In this document: positions 49,342-61,351 of the stretch, piece after piece
Layout: each line of letters begins with the position of its first letter
How positions within the stretch are numbered: the stretch's first letter is position 1
DNA from: Apostichopus japonicus
Taxonomy: Eukaryota > Echinodermata > Holothuroidea > Aspidochirotida > Stichopodidae
DNA: 64,000 nucleotides
Assembly: GCF_037975245.1 (NCBI RefSeq)
Contig: NC_092576.1
Coordinates: forward strand, 5,108,501-5,172,500
Direction of reading: 5' to 3'
The notes under the pieces: model-generated
What the model was told of the DNA's origin: nothing
What the model saw: only the letters and a program-made list of their open reading frames with translations
The model's database searches: none
Translations under genes and position numbers: made by a program

Positions 49342-50683
49342 GGAAGCCACTAAATACTAACCCCTACAGCGGGTCGGACCATTTCGAGTGCCCTCGGAAC
49401 TCGGTTTCGGGTGCAACTGTGCTCGGCGCTCTCGGTTCCCGAATTACGTTATTTTGCCCAGGTCTCGGAAGTTAGTTGACTCTATGTAATAACTTGTGAG
49501 ACCTGCTACTCGAGATAGAGATAGATATAATAGCGGTTTGAAACGGTACTTGTAGTTTTTAATATGATATTTGTAAATAACCAGGTCTTGTAGGTTAGTT
49601 GACTCTATGTAACAACTTGTGGGGCCTGCTACGAGATAGAGATAGATATAATAGCGGTTTGAAACGGTACTTGAAGTTTTTAATATGATATTTGTAAATA
49701 ACCAGGTCTTGGAGGTTAGTTGACTCTATGTAACAACTTGTGAGGCCTGCTATGAGATAGAGATAGATATAATAGCGGTTTGAAACGGTACTTGCAGTTT
49801 TTAAAATGATATATGTACACAACCAGGTCTTGGAGGTTAGTTGACTCTATGTAATAACTTGTGAGACCTGTTATTTGAATTAAAGATAGATCTAAACGTT
49901 TGAAGTGAATTTTGCAGCTTTTAAATTTGATATTTGTACACAACCAGGTCTAGGAGGTTAGTTGACTCTCTGTAATAACTTGTGAGACCTGTTACTTGAG
50001 ATGAAGATAGATATATGGGTTTGAAACGGTACTCACAGTTTTTAAAATGATATATGTACACAACCAGGTCTTGGAGGATAGTTGACTCTCTGTAATAACT
50101 TGTGAGACCTGTTACTTGAGATGAAGATAGATATATGGGTTTGAAACGGTACTCACAGTTTTTAAAATGATATATGTACACAACCAGGTCTTGGAGGATA
50201 GTTGACTCTCTGTAATAACTTGTGAGACCTGTTACTTGAGATGAAGATAGATATATGGGTTTGAAACGGTACTCACAGTTTTTAAAATGATATATGTACA
50301 CAACCAGGTCTTGGAGGTTAGTTAACTCTGTGTAATAACTTGTGAGACCTGCTACTTGAGATATAAAGATAAATACAACAGTACTTTATTGCAGCTTTCT
50401 TATATACATTTGTTAACTTAAAATGTCAAGAATAAACCGTGAAACGTTTGCATATATTTGTGTACTTGTCTCCTATTTTCCCCTCTTTTACTTAATCGCG
50501 AGCGGGACTTGGCCCGGCAATTCGTACGTGTTACACGAGCTCGTACCCGCACTATACACGTGAAATGTACAACATGTGCATCTACGTAGTTATGCAAGAC
50601 TGTGACGTCAGGTGAGATCATTCTCGCTCGGGATCCTTACCGATGAACCGAACCGCTACGCGGGTTAGTATTTAGTGGCTTCC
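49342..50683. mobile_element. 1.34-kb element with 9-bp target duplication
   Basis: Ends GGAAGCCACTAAATACTAAC and GTTAGTATTTAGTGGCTTCC are perfectly inverted. The 9-bp duplication GATTTCTAT is perfect (49333-49341 and 50684-50692) and overlaps the target duplication of the foldback composite. Nine bases suit Mutator-like elements (inference). Most of the interior is a 121-bp satellite, and there is no transposase. Confidence 0.88.
49460..50370. repeat. 121-bp tandem satellite, about seven to eight copies
   Basis: Units carry TTAGTTGACTCTATGTAATA, CTTGTGAGACCTGCTAC, GGTTTGAAACGGTACTTG and ACCAGGTCTTGGAGG. Three adjacent copies (about 49990-50300) are almost identical. Confidence 0.95.
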
Positions 50684-50692
50684 GATTTCTAT

Positions 50693-51519
50693 CCGGTAAT
50701 GCTGATTCTAGTTTGTGAGGGCGATACTGTCTAGACCCAGTACACAAAGAGACGTAGCCTAGCTTACAACAGAATTGCATTTTTTAAAGTACGGAATTGA
50801 AGTTACTATGGGTTCACATTTGGCAACCTGTGTTAAACACTGTCGTTTTTGGAAATAGGTGGTAAGTTGTAGGTTAGTGACAGTAGGCTAGCTCTAAGTT
50901 TCGTTTTTACATAGGCGTATGCTGCATTAGGTTGTAACGAAGTCATAGTAAGCTTGTGTACTCGCTAGTCTAACCGAATATGACTGGAGTAAAGGTCTGT
51001 TGTGTACTACGTGTAATTTGGTAATCCTTGTGCAGCTTTGATATGGTATGTTTATTTCATTTATATGGCTCATAAATTGGCAATATGAACAGTAGCTATG
51101 GTTGTATTATCGTGAATTTCATATGTAATTCCTCATAGCTTAGTAATATTGATTCTAGCTACTATACTTGCTGAACTTGGCTTTGAAAAGTGAAGATGCT
51201 AATACAATTTATGACCTGGTTTGGTACCATTTGCACTCAAATGAATGACCGTACTGAAATTTGATGTTCAACAGTGTTTTGCTTAATAGTAAATTTGTAG
51301 AGATTAAGTCCATTTCTCTCTAGTTTCCACCATTCAACCCTTTGAAGTGTGTTGCATACCAGTACTTTCATGTCATAGTAATTAATTAGTGACATGTGCA
51401 GTACTTACCAGTAGACACATACCTTGCATATATATTCTATTTCTAGTATATAGTGTCATTGTTACTTGCCTGTTAGTAAATACCTAAAAAGTCTTATGTA
51501 AGTGTTTTAGGGGCCTGAC
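50693..51519. other. Intergenic, no gene seen
   Basis: AT-rich unique-looking DNA without recognisable coding or repeat structure. Confidence 0.4.
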
Positions 51520-51717
51520 TTTAGAATCCGTACCATCTGAATGTGCAAGCTTACTTCGAATCGGCCGAAGAACAACTGTATAATCCGGCTGAACGTGTGC
51601 ACCGGCTTGGTTCAATAGAATAACAGTCGGTGAATAGGTGCGTCGCGTGAATGATTCGCTTGAATGAGTTAAAGCGGTATAGGGTTAGGAAATAGGGAAA
51701 TAGGGAATAGTTAAATC

Positions 51718-53439
51718 TAGTGTTAGTGTTCAACCGATTAACCTAATCGGAATCGGAATCGGTACGAATATTGCATAATCGGAACATAATCGGAATCGGT
51801 AAAAATTACGTGGAATCCAGTTATTTAATACCGATTATTCAAAAACATATGGAAGGTTAAAATATCATTATTCAAAAACATATGGAAGTTGAAAATATCA
51901 ACTGATGTATTAGGTTTGTTCTTTTACTACGCAATATTAAAATACGACACCCTCGATACGTCTTTCACAGTGTATACTTTCATCAATTTACGCTGCCAGG
52001 GTCGCCGATTTTGCTTCCCTCGTGGTTAGTGACTTCAAATTTCTTGGCACAGTAGGCATAGCAGCAATACCAATTTCGCGAATTAACGAATGTGCTTGAC
52101 AAGGTCGGAAATAAGCGGGAGCGATGTGCTACAAAGCCCTCCTAAAGCACAATTACGAGTGTGAAATAGAAATATAAGAAAATCGCCCTCGTTATATCAG
52201 GTGTCTGTGTAAAATTAATTGTGACATGCGTTTGCTTTAGCTAGGAATTGCAGTTGCAGCGCGAATCGCGCAAACAGTTTCACATACCGCATCAAATTTG
52301 AAGCAGTGCGGTAGGGTCGCGCACAATCCCCGGGAAGTTACCGTGGAAAATTACGGCGTGCACGAAGCAATTTCAGTACCAGCGAAAATAACCTAAAATC
52401 CTCACAAATCTCCGACCACATGGTAGCCTTACTTCACACTAAGTCAACTGCATGGAAATCTAACCTTGCCATTTGTTTATTTGCTCTAGTTGTGTCGCAA
52501 ATAAAAAATAAAAATATCCACGGAAACTGCAATCTTCGACCACATGTTAGCCTAACAACTAAACTAAGTCAATGAGAAATGTAGCCTAACCATCGGTTTG
52601 CAAAAAAAAAAAAAAAAATGCGTAGCAAACTTTCAATTTGCTGGAAATCGGCATTTGTTTGGAAGGTACTGTATGTAATATGTCTTATAGAGGGAATGTT
52701 ATATTGGAGTAGTTTCTAGTTGTTATTATTTCTTTACATCAATCTGGTATTACATTTTAGAGTAATTTTAAACAAGTTACGATGGTACAATTTGCTTTTC
52801 AGTTTGATTGGCCTAAGCTTACATTTTCTAATTGAACCTGAATAGAGTTAAATAGGAAACGAATAGGTATGTTTAACTTGAAGTTCGTAACATTTCTATT
52901 TGTTCATAAACAGTATAATACTGAAAATAAGTAGAAACTAATGTCGGAATGAAGGCAACATGTCATTAAAATTTACACTTTGGTAAAGATTGAAGATGGA
53001 TGGTTTGTCTGAGATACTTTTTGAGATGGATATTTTGAGTAGGGGCCTAACTATTCTTAGCCCATTTCAAGCCATTAACAGGTGACATTCACGTAGAGGT
53101 GGTTAGGCCATTCGCTTAGCACAGCACTGACTAGGTAGGATGTCATATTTCCGTATTTTGGACATTTAAAAAAAAAAAAAACACTTTTTTTTTCTTTCCG
53201 AGAAACTCCAGAGGTAATTTGGTACATACAAAATGATACCTTAGAGCCTTGTATAACAACGAAGCAAAAGGAAACAGGGGAAAATCACAACAATTATTGT
53301 TTCTGTCAAACTTTATTGCCGATTTCGTATATACGGGATATTTTCTCATTTTCAAATAATCGGAATCGGAATCGGTACGATTATGGAAAAAATAATCGGT
53401 AATCGGTATTTTCTGTTATGCATAATCGGTTGAACACTA
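51718..53439. mobile_element. hAT element nested in the previous element
   Basis: It starts TAGTGTTAGTGTTCAACCG (the first six bases are duplicated) and ends CGGTTGAACACTA. The 8-bp duplication GTTAAATC is perfect (51710-51717 and 53440-53447). Subterminal ATCGG words recur at both ends (AATCGGAATCGG, TAATCGGTAATCGG). No transposase was recognised. Confidence 0.88.
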
Positions 53440-53467
53440 GTTAAATCCATCGATGTACGTGAAGAGA

Positions 53468-53600
53468 GATACGTGAAGAGGGTTAGGAAATATGGTTAGG
53501 AAATAGGGTTAGGAAATAGGGTTAGGAAGTAGGGAATAGGGTTAGGGGTTAGGAAATAGGGCTTGGAATTAGGGGTATGAAGTAGGGAATAGTGTTAGGA
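53468..53600. repeat. Minisatellite of GGGTTAGGAAATA units
   Basis: Degenerate units of about 13 bp. The same words occur at 51680-51709 on the other side of the nested hAT element, so one array was split. It resembles but is not the TTAGGG telomere repeat. Confidence 0.8.
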
Positions 53601-54455
53601 GATAGAAGAACGGGAGGTGGAGATACGGAGTGTTGACATGAATGTGGGAGAGAAATAGTAAGCTGGCTATGGATTAACAGAAATAACTATCTAGGGTGAC
53701 ATTATCTCGCTGGAATTAAGATAATAAGAACGTAGTGAAGACAAATTGTTATTACATGTAGCCTTTCATAAACACTCCCTTGGACATTTACCAAGCTTAA
53801 GTCGTCAGCTTCTCCTTCGTGGAGTCTTGTCATATCTCATTGGCTTGGTTGTATTTGCTATTGAACGACTATAACTTGGATTCCAAGAGGGCATGGAACT
53901 TAACCCATTTTATTAGTTAGGAACTTAGCTACACATTTAACACTAAGGTGTGTCTTTAAACAGCTTGCATATTCATTATTTTGCTTTTGTTATATGGTAA
54001 TGAATATTCAAATATGGTAATAAAGGAAAAGTTAAGGTTACTATTTTTCTTCCAAACGCCAAATCTTCATCCGGCTCACTGCCTGATCGGTTAGGAGTAT
54101 GCGCTATTATTAATTCGCATCCTAACATCCTGGGTTCGATTACTGCTATGTGTTACTCATGTTATTAATCATGTTTTCTCCTCTCTTCTCTTCTCTTCAT
54201 AGATATGTAGGTCTCATCCGAGAAAACGATTGAGGAAGACAGAAAGAATAGAGAGAACTACGGTTGAAGGTATGGGGGATGTGAAATGGGTACAATGAAG
54301 GGACATAAGCGCTGAAGCGAGTTTACTATGTTCATGAAAACCGCCAAACTCTTTTAGTCCCCCCAAAATATCCAAGCCCCATTTAAAAACGCTCACCCCA
54401 TCAAAAAGAGCACCCTCTTTTAGCCTGTCGGATATCGGATGGTACGGATTCTAAA

Positions 54456-55380
54456 TTAGTACCGTTTTAGGTACTGTTTTCTTTATAGTTGTTTCTGGGG
54501 TGGACCTTCCTGCATTTGAAGAAATACTATGTCTTGATTGGATACTGTTTTGTATTATCATTTTGATTGGTTGAAACACTGATGACCAGCCAGGGTCAGA
54601 CTGGTCATCAGGTTCTTGTAAATAGTGTTTTAGAATATAAAGCAGAGTTGCACAAAACTCCAGATTGTGTAGGTGTCTTTTTAATCTTTGAGTTTTCCCA
54701 CTCGGTCTCTACAAATTGTTAATGTCAGATCGAGTTGAACAGCAACCCCAAAACAGTATATATTTAACTGTAGTAAGAAGGAAGTGCTAACGCTACCAAG
54801 CGGAATATGTGAAATTGCTCGAATGCATGTGTAGCACTATGTCATGTACATATCTTATTGTGAAAGGTTACAGTACCTCTAAAAAGTACGGTGACGAACG
54901 TTACACTATGCATGCAAACCCGAGTAGCATATCGTTCTACAGCATACAATCAGCGTACATTCAGCATACGATCGCTTCACAAACTCTTCCTCAAAGTTCA
55001 TATTAATATATGAACTAGCCTATGCCTATTATGTATATATAGAATTAACTGGATGTACTCCAACTATTGTACTATAAATAACTATTGCAAACGCCGTTTA
55101 AATGGATAACATTGAGGGAACATTATATAACTGAGTTAAATTTATTGTGAAATCTTGGAATGGTTAGCCCATTTGTGAAGGAACCAAAGTATGATCAACA
55201 TAGGAAGTTTGGAAAATGACAAGTTTCATTGTAAATGGTGTCTCCTACCAAACAATAGCGCGGGTTTAGGTTAAAGAGACACGTTGCTATACCTAGTTAT
55301 ATAAGATGGGCATCAGTGCATATCTGTTGATTTAGTAAGGACTAAAAGCTTGTTGGGTCATTCCGTGTCAAATCACGGAT
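54456..55380. other. Intergenic, no gene seen
   Basis: A region near 54490-54713 has a CCAAT-like TTGATTGG, a hairpin GATGACCAG/CTGGTCATC and a TATAAAGCAGAG box, and could be a solo LTR, but no target duplication supports this. The rest is AT-rich without features. Confidence 0.3.
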
Positions 55381-55384
55381 GGCT

Positions 55385-57400
55385 GTTGCTGCACCCTCTC
55401 CAAAAATTCCCAAATTTTTTGTATGATTGGACCACCATGACATAAGCATATTCTGAAAATTTCAGTTGCATTGCTTTATAATTGGCCGATTTATCACACT
55501 TTGAAATTCCGCAATTTATCGCCGCCATGGCATTTTGGCATTTTCTTGACTTTTGAGGTCTCATTTCTCAGCAATTAAACATTCTACTACCTTTCTATTA
55601 CAGATGCCTATAGAGTCTATCCCATAGAACAAGAAAAGAAAAAATTAGGCTACAAAAATATTGTCTCGTGGAGTTAGGTCATCTTAAAAGTGTCAAAATA
55701 TTCGATTTTTGTACTTTTTACTAAAAAATGTGCTATTTTTATTGATGAATTGCTCCTAAAATATTGCTTCAGGGTACTTGATTCTTTCAGAGGTTATTAT
55801 CTCTAGTACAAACATTACAAAATAATGATGACAATGCTTTCCTATAATATGTTTGCAAGTTGTGCAACTCTAAAGTTGCTATTTCATGCTGCGATTCAGC
55901 ATGAGGTAGGGGTTTTGATATCAATTTTTTACCAAAGTAACCATGTTAGAGCTGTCAGGGTTTTATAGTTTAATTATAAGTCTAAAGTTCTTACACCTAA
56001 ACAAATTTCAGGGTTCTAGCTCTTCTCAATATTAATTTATGAAACTTTGTTAAGTTGCTCCGATGTACAAAAGAGGTCGTCTTTGACGGCAAATAACTCA
56101 AAACTCGTCATGTTGAAAAAATCTGATAATTTTTCCTGGAAGAGATATAGTACCACCCTGTTTGTACAAAAAAATTCAGGAGGGTGTTTTGCCTTATTTT
56201 GAAATGAAAAATCCTCAAAGTTTGGGATTTTTACAAACAAACGTTTTTGTCTGTTTTGATGTTCCATGTGTTTTGAGCCTGGGTATTGTACTGTACTTCA
56301 AGGTGATTCAATTGTACAGTGCAATTTTTCATTTCATATAAACAAATACTATTTGCAATGTACTTGTCTGCTCCTGGTTGAATTCATTTAATTAGAAGAC
56401 TCTAAAATGAATTTCAACCAGTACATACATATGTATGTATAGTGTGTACAGTACTTGTATATGTATGGAGTACCATGAGTGCCAGAAGACTATGTTTAAA
56501 CCTATCACTAATATACACACTGTACATATACACCCAGTACAGTGTATGTACTGTACACACTGTACATACATGTATGTACTGGTTGAAATTCATTTGATAG
56601 TAAAGTCTTCTAATTCAACCAATTATATATGTACAGTGTGTATATTGTGCCCTTGGGCTCTTGTTGCTTCCTGTTATTGCTATTCAAGCTCATACTGTAT
56701 CACGTTTCACGGTCATTGTCAATACCGCCTTGATGTATATATTGTACAAACATCAGATCTCTACTACAATACAAAATCAGTTTTTTTTTCAACCTGACCC
56801 ATTTTAACTATACAGTTGTCAAAGACAACAGATTTTGCACTTCGTAGCAACTTTAGAATCTCATAAATGTATCATCGAAAAAGCTAGAACCCCGAAATTT
56901 AGTTTATAGTAAGAACTTTATACTCTATACAAGTAAAGTACCGGTAAGTGAAATTATTTGGCTACTACAAGCATTCAACGTACTGAATCGCAGCATAATA
57001 TACCATCTTCGGAGTTACATAACTTAATAGTGTAATAATAGTATAATGTAAAACCTCAAAAAACACTCAAGTATCCTGAAGTAATATTATAGGAGTCTAA
57101 CTTTATCACTAACAATGGCACTTTTTTTAAGAAAAGAATACAAAAACTTGGATTTATTGGCATTTTTAAGTTGAACTCCACAATACAATGTTAAAACAAC
57201 ATACAGTTTGCATAACTGTTTGTATGGATGAAGTTCTACCGGTTTTTATAATGGGATGTTCAATTGCTTAGAAAAATTAAGAAAATTCCACTTGGCCAGC
57301 AACATTTTCTTATGCAAAATTTCAAAAGAACAAATATTAAAGCATTACAACTGATTATTTATTTCTAATTTCACGGTGCTTTAATCAAACAAGGATGATG
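55385..57400. repeat. Long imperfect inverted repeat of about 2 kb
   Basis: Arms of roughly 900 bp face each other around about 56480-56560. Matching pairs include CTGCGATTCAGCATG (55890) with CTGAATCGCAGCAT (56983), GTCTTTGACGG (56078) with TTGTCAAAGACAAC (56815), GGTTGAATTCATTT (56376) with AAGTCTTCTAATTCAACC (56605), and GTGGAGTTAGG (55668) with GTTGAACTCCAC (57170). It is probably an old foldback element; the ends are not sharp. Confidence 0.6.
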
Positions 57401-58376
57401 TTATTTTAGGAGAGGGGTCAACTATTAACTTCTCTATCAATCTGCTCATTTCGCATGAAATGACCGTTCTGTTTAATATGTCAGAACAATTGATTTAACC
57501 TTGATACATATGGTATATACTAATTACTTTAAAATCCTGCTTTTAAACCCTTTTCTTTGGCAATCCACGTCGAGAAGTGGCAATCCGCAACTCACATTTT
57601 CTATGAGCATTAATTTCTGGATTTCACTTATTTGATTTTATTATATTTCCTTGTAAATTAACTGGAGGTTAGTGAAAAACAGCACCAAAGAAAAACATAC
57701 GAAAACAAGTGATTACAGTGATATGGAGGATATGAAGTGTCAAATTCTATCAAAGAAAGGTTCTCTTGCTACCTTGCTCGTGACTTACTATAAAAATGGT
57801 CGACCTACATAAGTGGGAAGCAACGGTTGTCCTATCGTTGGTGTGTGACAACACTGGAGGGCGGGGGTGGGAGAGGGTAGCACCAAACCCCAAAGTCCAT
57901 CGGGGGTAAATGTTTGTCTTTAATAGACCCCTCCTCCGGGAACAAGACACTCAAAGAAAATAAGTCAAAAGTATTGTAAAGCACTACATTGCCTTAAGAC
58001 CTAACGTATGGAGTTAAGGGTTCAATCCCCTAGCCCCAAAATCGAAGGATCCCTCCTTCCCCACCATCATCTCTGAGTCTAATGCCTGTCTCTGTTCTGC
58101 ACATCTGCATGTCCATCAATATGTCCTTGTATGGTGTATGTCTTTGTAGTGTTACATAGCAAGTATAACGTAAATGGGTTTGATTTATCATTATTTTTTG
58201 TAATAAAAACCAACAGTAATCTCATCTGTAGATTATAGATTGGAAATCATCTTATATTATTCCACAGCAATCCGTGCCCATTCTGAATACCAGGCCTGAT
58301 ATCCATTCTTTGATGATGTCCCACGTTCGAATTTATGTCAGGAGTTCAATTAAATGTGTTTTTTTTTCTTTCTCAG
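57401..58376. other. Upstream region of the right-hand IgSF gene
   Basis: No coding motif was seen. It ends with a polypyrimidine tract and TTTCTCAG immediately before the start codon, so a 5' UTR intron probably lies here. The promoter was not identified. Confidence 0.4.
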
Positions 58377-58431
58377 ATGTCTACAACAAACCTTTTTGTG
58401 ATCCCTGCTATCCTTTGGTGCATTTTAAGTG
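58377..58431 (+). CDS. IgSF receptor gene, leader exon
   Basis: The ATG follows directly after an acceptor (TTTCTTTCTCAG) and encodes MSTTNLFVIPAILWCILSG, a hydrophobic signal peptide. The exon ends in phase 1 at GTAAGA. The next in-phase exon is at 58935. It is the only in-frame Met with a leader-like sequence, so this start is favoured. This gene is separate from the 15-21 kb copies and has a different tail. Confidence 0.78.
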
Positions 58432-58934
58432 GTAAGATCCAGTACCGGGTACCGGATTTATCTCGGAGACTGGGGGGGGGGGGGGGCTGCGGTGGGTTAT
58501 ATATGTATGGGAGAAGGAAGATTACATGTTATCATAAAGATACAAGAAGTGAAATAAAATACCTGCACTCCAGTATTAAGACTTCCTCTGTCTGGAGAAG
58601 TACTAACTCAATCACATCACATGCATACGCCCAGCATGGGAGGATGGAATTGTCAGGGATGGGTTGGGGTGAATGTGTCTGGCAAACTGATGAAAATGCA
58701 ATGTGGAGGATGCTATTCTCTTTGGGGTAGGATGTCAATTGAATGGTATTTTTAAAATTGTAGTTGAATGCAAGGCAAAATTCATTACAATTTCATATGA
58801 TGGTTCTATGTTCCTTAGACTTAACAATTTAAATACATTTTGGACTGGAGAATGGAACTCGGTCTAAGGGAAAAATATACTACAACTTTCATTTGATAAG
58901 AAACAAGATAAACGCCTTTTTTCTTAAATTACAG

Positions 58935-59264
58935 GCACGGTTGTCTCGTCAGATAAGTGCCAGACTCCGCAATATCTGCAATTGGGAAAGAAAGGTATGA
59001 TATCCTGCAACTTTCCTGGTGGTTCATATGGAACATGTTGGTACAACTCGTCCAATTTGACTAGCAAAGATCGACAATTAATTTGCCAAAGAGAAGGTAT
59101 TGTATTTGGACCCGGATACGAGTCCGGAGAATACCGTGTTCAACCTGATGGATCTCTTATAATCAACAAAGTTTCCACCAAACATAATACTTCTTTCGGT
59201 GTATCGACATTGGCGACTACAGAAGATGATCCAATCGTTGAATATGTCCGTGTAGTTGTCTACG
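58935..59264 (+). CDS. IgSF receptor gene, V-like Ig exon copy 1
   Basis: A 330-bp exon in phase 1-1 (acceptor TTACAG, donor GTAAGT). It reads TVVSSDKCQTPQYLQLGKK, ISCNFPGGSYGTCWYNSS, GPGYESGEYRVQPDGSLIIN and EDDPIVEYVRVVVY. The B-strand Cys (ISCNF) and core Trp are present, but the usual F-strand Y-x-C is replaced by FGVST, so the standard disulfide cannot form. The Cys in SDKCQ may pair with the B-strand Cys instead. Only this copy has two more cysteines (GTCWY and LICQ). One NSS glycosylation site is present. Confidence 0.82.
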
Positions 59265-60292
59265 GTAAGTCGATTTCTTTGATAACAACATGCATATCTG
59301 TCGAAACATTGGAGCGAAGAGGTAGAGCACAATGCAACGTGGAATCCACAGAAAAAAAAATAAGAGGTTCAACATTTCGACTGGCGCTTGATAGAGCCCG
59401 ACGAAACACGTCATAAGCATAACTCAGGTAGATTCCTTCCATAAGTTTTAGATACGCACCTGTTCGTTAGATCTCCGAACCCTTTTCTGTACATTTCTCT
59501 AGCTCATGTACATATTTTCAACCTCAAGTTATCCTCCAATAAGAGAACAATCGAGCCAATGACCAATTTTACGCCTATTGTTTGGAGATTTCTTCTCAGA
59601 AATCGTTCGCGTTTATTACGAATAAAAGCTTGGTAAAGGATTCCTCGATGATCATCACATTCTATCATATCTCGTTATCATTTTTCAGACATTGTCTCCC
59701 TTTAGCTGACAATAAAAGAAAGCAATCCGGGGTTTATTCATTCATCAATCCATCCATTTATTCATCTACTCACTCACTCATATGTTTATAATGCAAACGA
59801 TGAAAAAAGAGACCGGGGACTGCGGTGGGTTATACAGTATATGTAAGGGAGAAGGAAGGGTTACAGGTTTACATAAAGATACAAGAAGTAAAATGAAAGA
59901 CCTGCCTTCCGGTAAGACTTCCTATATGTCTGGTGAAGTACTTACTCAATCACATCACATGCATACGCCCAGCATTGGGAGGGACGAATTGTAAGGTATG
60001 GGTTAGGGGTGGTGACCTTTGTAAATGTGGTGAATGTGTCTGGCAAACTGATGGAAATGCAATGTGGAGGATGCTATTCTGTTTGGGTAAGGATGCCAAT
60101 GGAATGGTATTTTTAAATTGTAGTTGAATGCAAGGCAAAATTCATTACAATTTCATATGATGGTTCTATGTCCCTTAGACTTAACAATTTATACATTTTG
60201 GACTGGAGAATGGAACTCGGTCTGAGAGAGAAATATACTACAACTTTCATTTGATATGAAACAAGATAAACGTCTTTTTTCTTCAATTACAG

Positions 60293-60622
60293 GAACGGTT
60301 GTCTCATCAGATAAGTGCCAGACTCTGCAATATCTGCAATTGGGAAAGAAAGGTATGATATCCTGCAACTTTCCTGGTGGTTTATATGGAACAGTTTGGT
60401 ACAACTCGTCCAATTTGACTAGCGAAGATCGACAACTAATTTCCAACATAGAAGGTTATGTATTTGGACCCGGATACGAGTCTGGAGAATACCGTGTTCA
60501 ACCTGATGGATCTCTTGTTATCAACAAAGTTTCCATCCAACATAATACTTATTTCGGTGTATCGACATTGGCGACTACAGAAGATGATCCAATCGTTGAA
60601 TATGTCCGTGTAGTTGTCTACG
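60293..60622 (+). CDS. IgSF receptor gene, V-like Ig exon copy 2
   Basis: Same length, phase and splice sites as copy 1. Differences cluster around the central strands: GLYGTVWYN instead of GSYGTCWYN, LISNIEGYVF instead of LICQREGIVF, and SIQHNTYFG instead of STKHNTSFG. Both extra cysteines of copy 1 are absent. Surrounding intron sequence is also duplicated, so this is a recent tandem duplication of about 1.3 kb. Confidence 0.82.
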
Positions 60623-61351
60623 GTAAGTCGTTTTCTTTGATAACAACATGCATATCTGTCGAAAAACTGAACCGAGTTCAGAGTTTGGAACGAAGAGGTA
60701 GAGCACAATGCAACGTGGAATCCACAGAAAAAAAAAATAAGAGGTTCAACATTTCGACTGGCGCTTGATAGAGCCCGACGAAACACGTCATAAGCATAAC
60801 TCAGGTAGATTCCTTCCATAAGTTTTAGATACGCGCCTGTTCGTTAGATCTCCGAACCCTTTTCTGTACATCTCTCTAGCTCATGTAAATATTCAACCTC
60901 AAGTCATCCTCCGATAAGAGAACAATCCAGCCAATGACCAATTTTACCCCTACTATTTGGAGATTTCTTCTCAGAAATCGTTTGCGTTTATAACGAATAA
61001 AAGCTTGGTAAATCACATGCATATGCCCAGCATTGGGAGGGACTAATTGTCAGGTAAGGGTTGGGAGTGGTGACCTTTGTAAGTGTGGTGAATGTGTCTG
61101 GCAAACTGATGGAAATGCAATGTGGAGATGCTATTCTGTTTGGGTAAGGATGTCAATTGCATGGTATTGTTTTAACTGTAGTTGAATGCAAGGCAAAATT
61201 CATTACAATTTCATATGATGGTTCTATGTTCCTTAGACTTAACAATTTATACATTTTGGACTGGAGAATGGAACTTGGTCTGAGAGAAAAATATACTACA
61301 ACTTTCATTTGACATGGAACAAGGTAAATGTCTTTTTTTCTTCAATTACAG

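Larger units (their letters stand above)
51520..54455. mobile_element. Probable DNA transposon with 18-bp inverted ends
   Basis: TTTAGAATCCGTACCATC (51520-51537) and GATGGTACGGATTCTAAA (54438-54455) are perfectly inverted. No clear target duplication or transposase was found. It contains a TAGGGTTAGGAAA minisatellite split by a nested hAT element, and a degenerate tRNA-like stretch near 54075-54140 with a B-box-like GGTTCGATTAC. Confidence 0.6.

Noticed and set aside
49595-50301. Repeated minus-strand frames with TGLTSYYRESTILQDLVVY-type units
   Set aside because: They are translations of the 121-bp satellite. The period is not a whole number of codons throughout and there is no start or domain logic.
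53468-53600. Interstitial telomere repeats
   Set aside because: The unit is about 13 bp (GGGTTAGGAAATA), not tandem TTAGGG, and it lies inside a transposon.
54490-54713. Possible solo LTR with TATAAAG
   Set aside because: The TG...CA ends are only approximate and no target duplication is present, so it was left in the region description.
59265-59416. Read-through of the V-like Ig exon into KSISLITTC and an Arg-rich end
   Set aside because: A strong GTAAGT donor at 59265 ends the exon at the same place in all three copies, so the read-through is intron.
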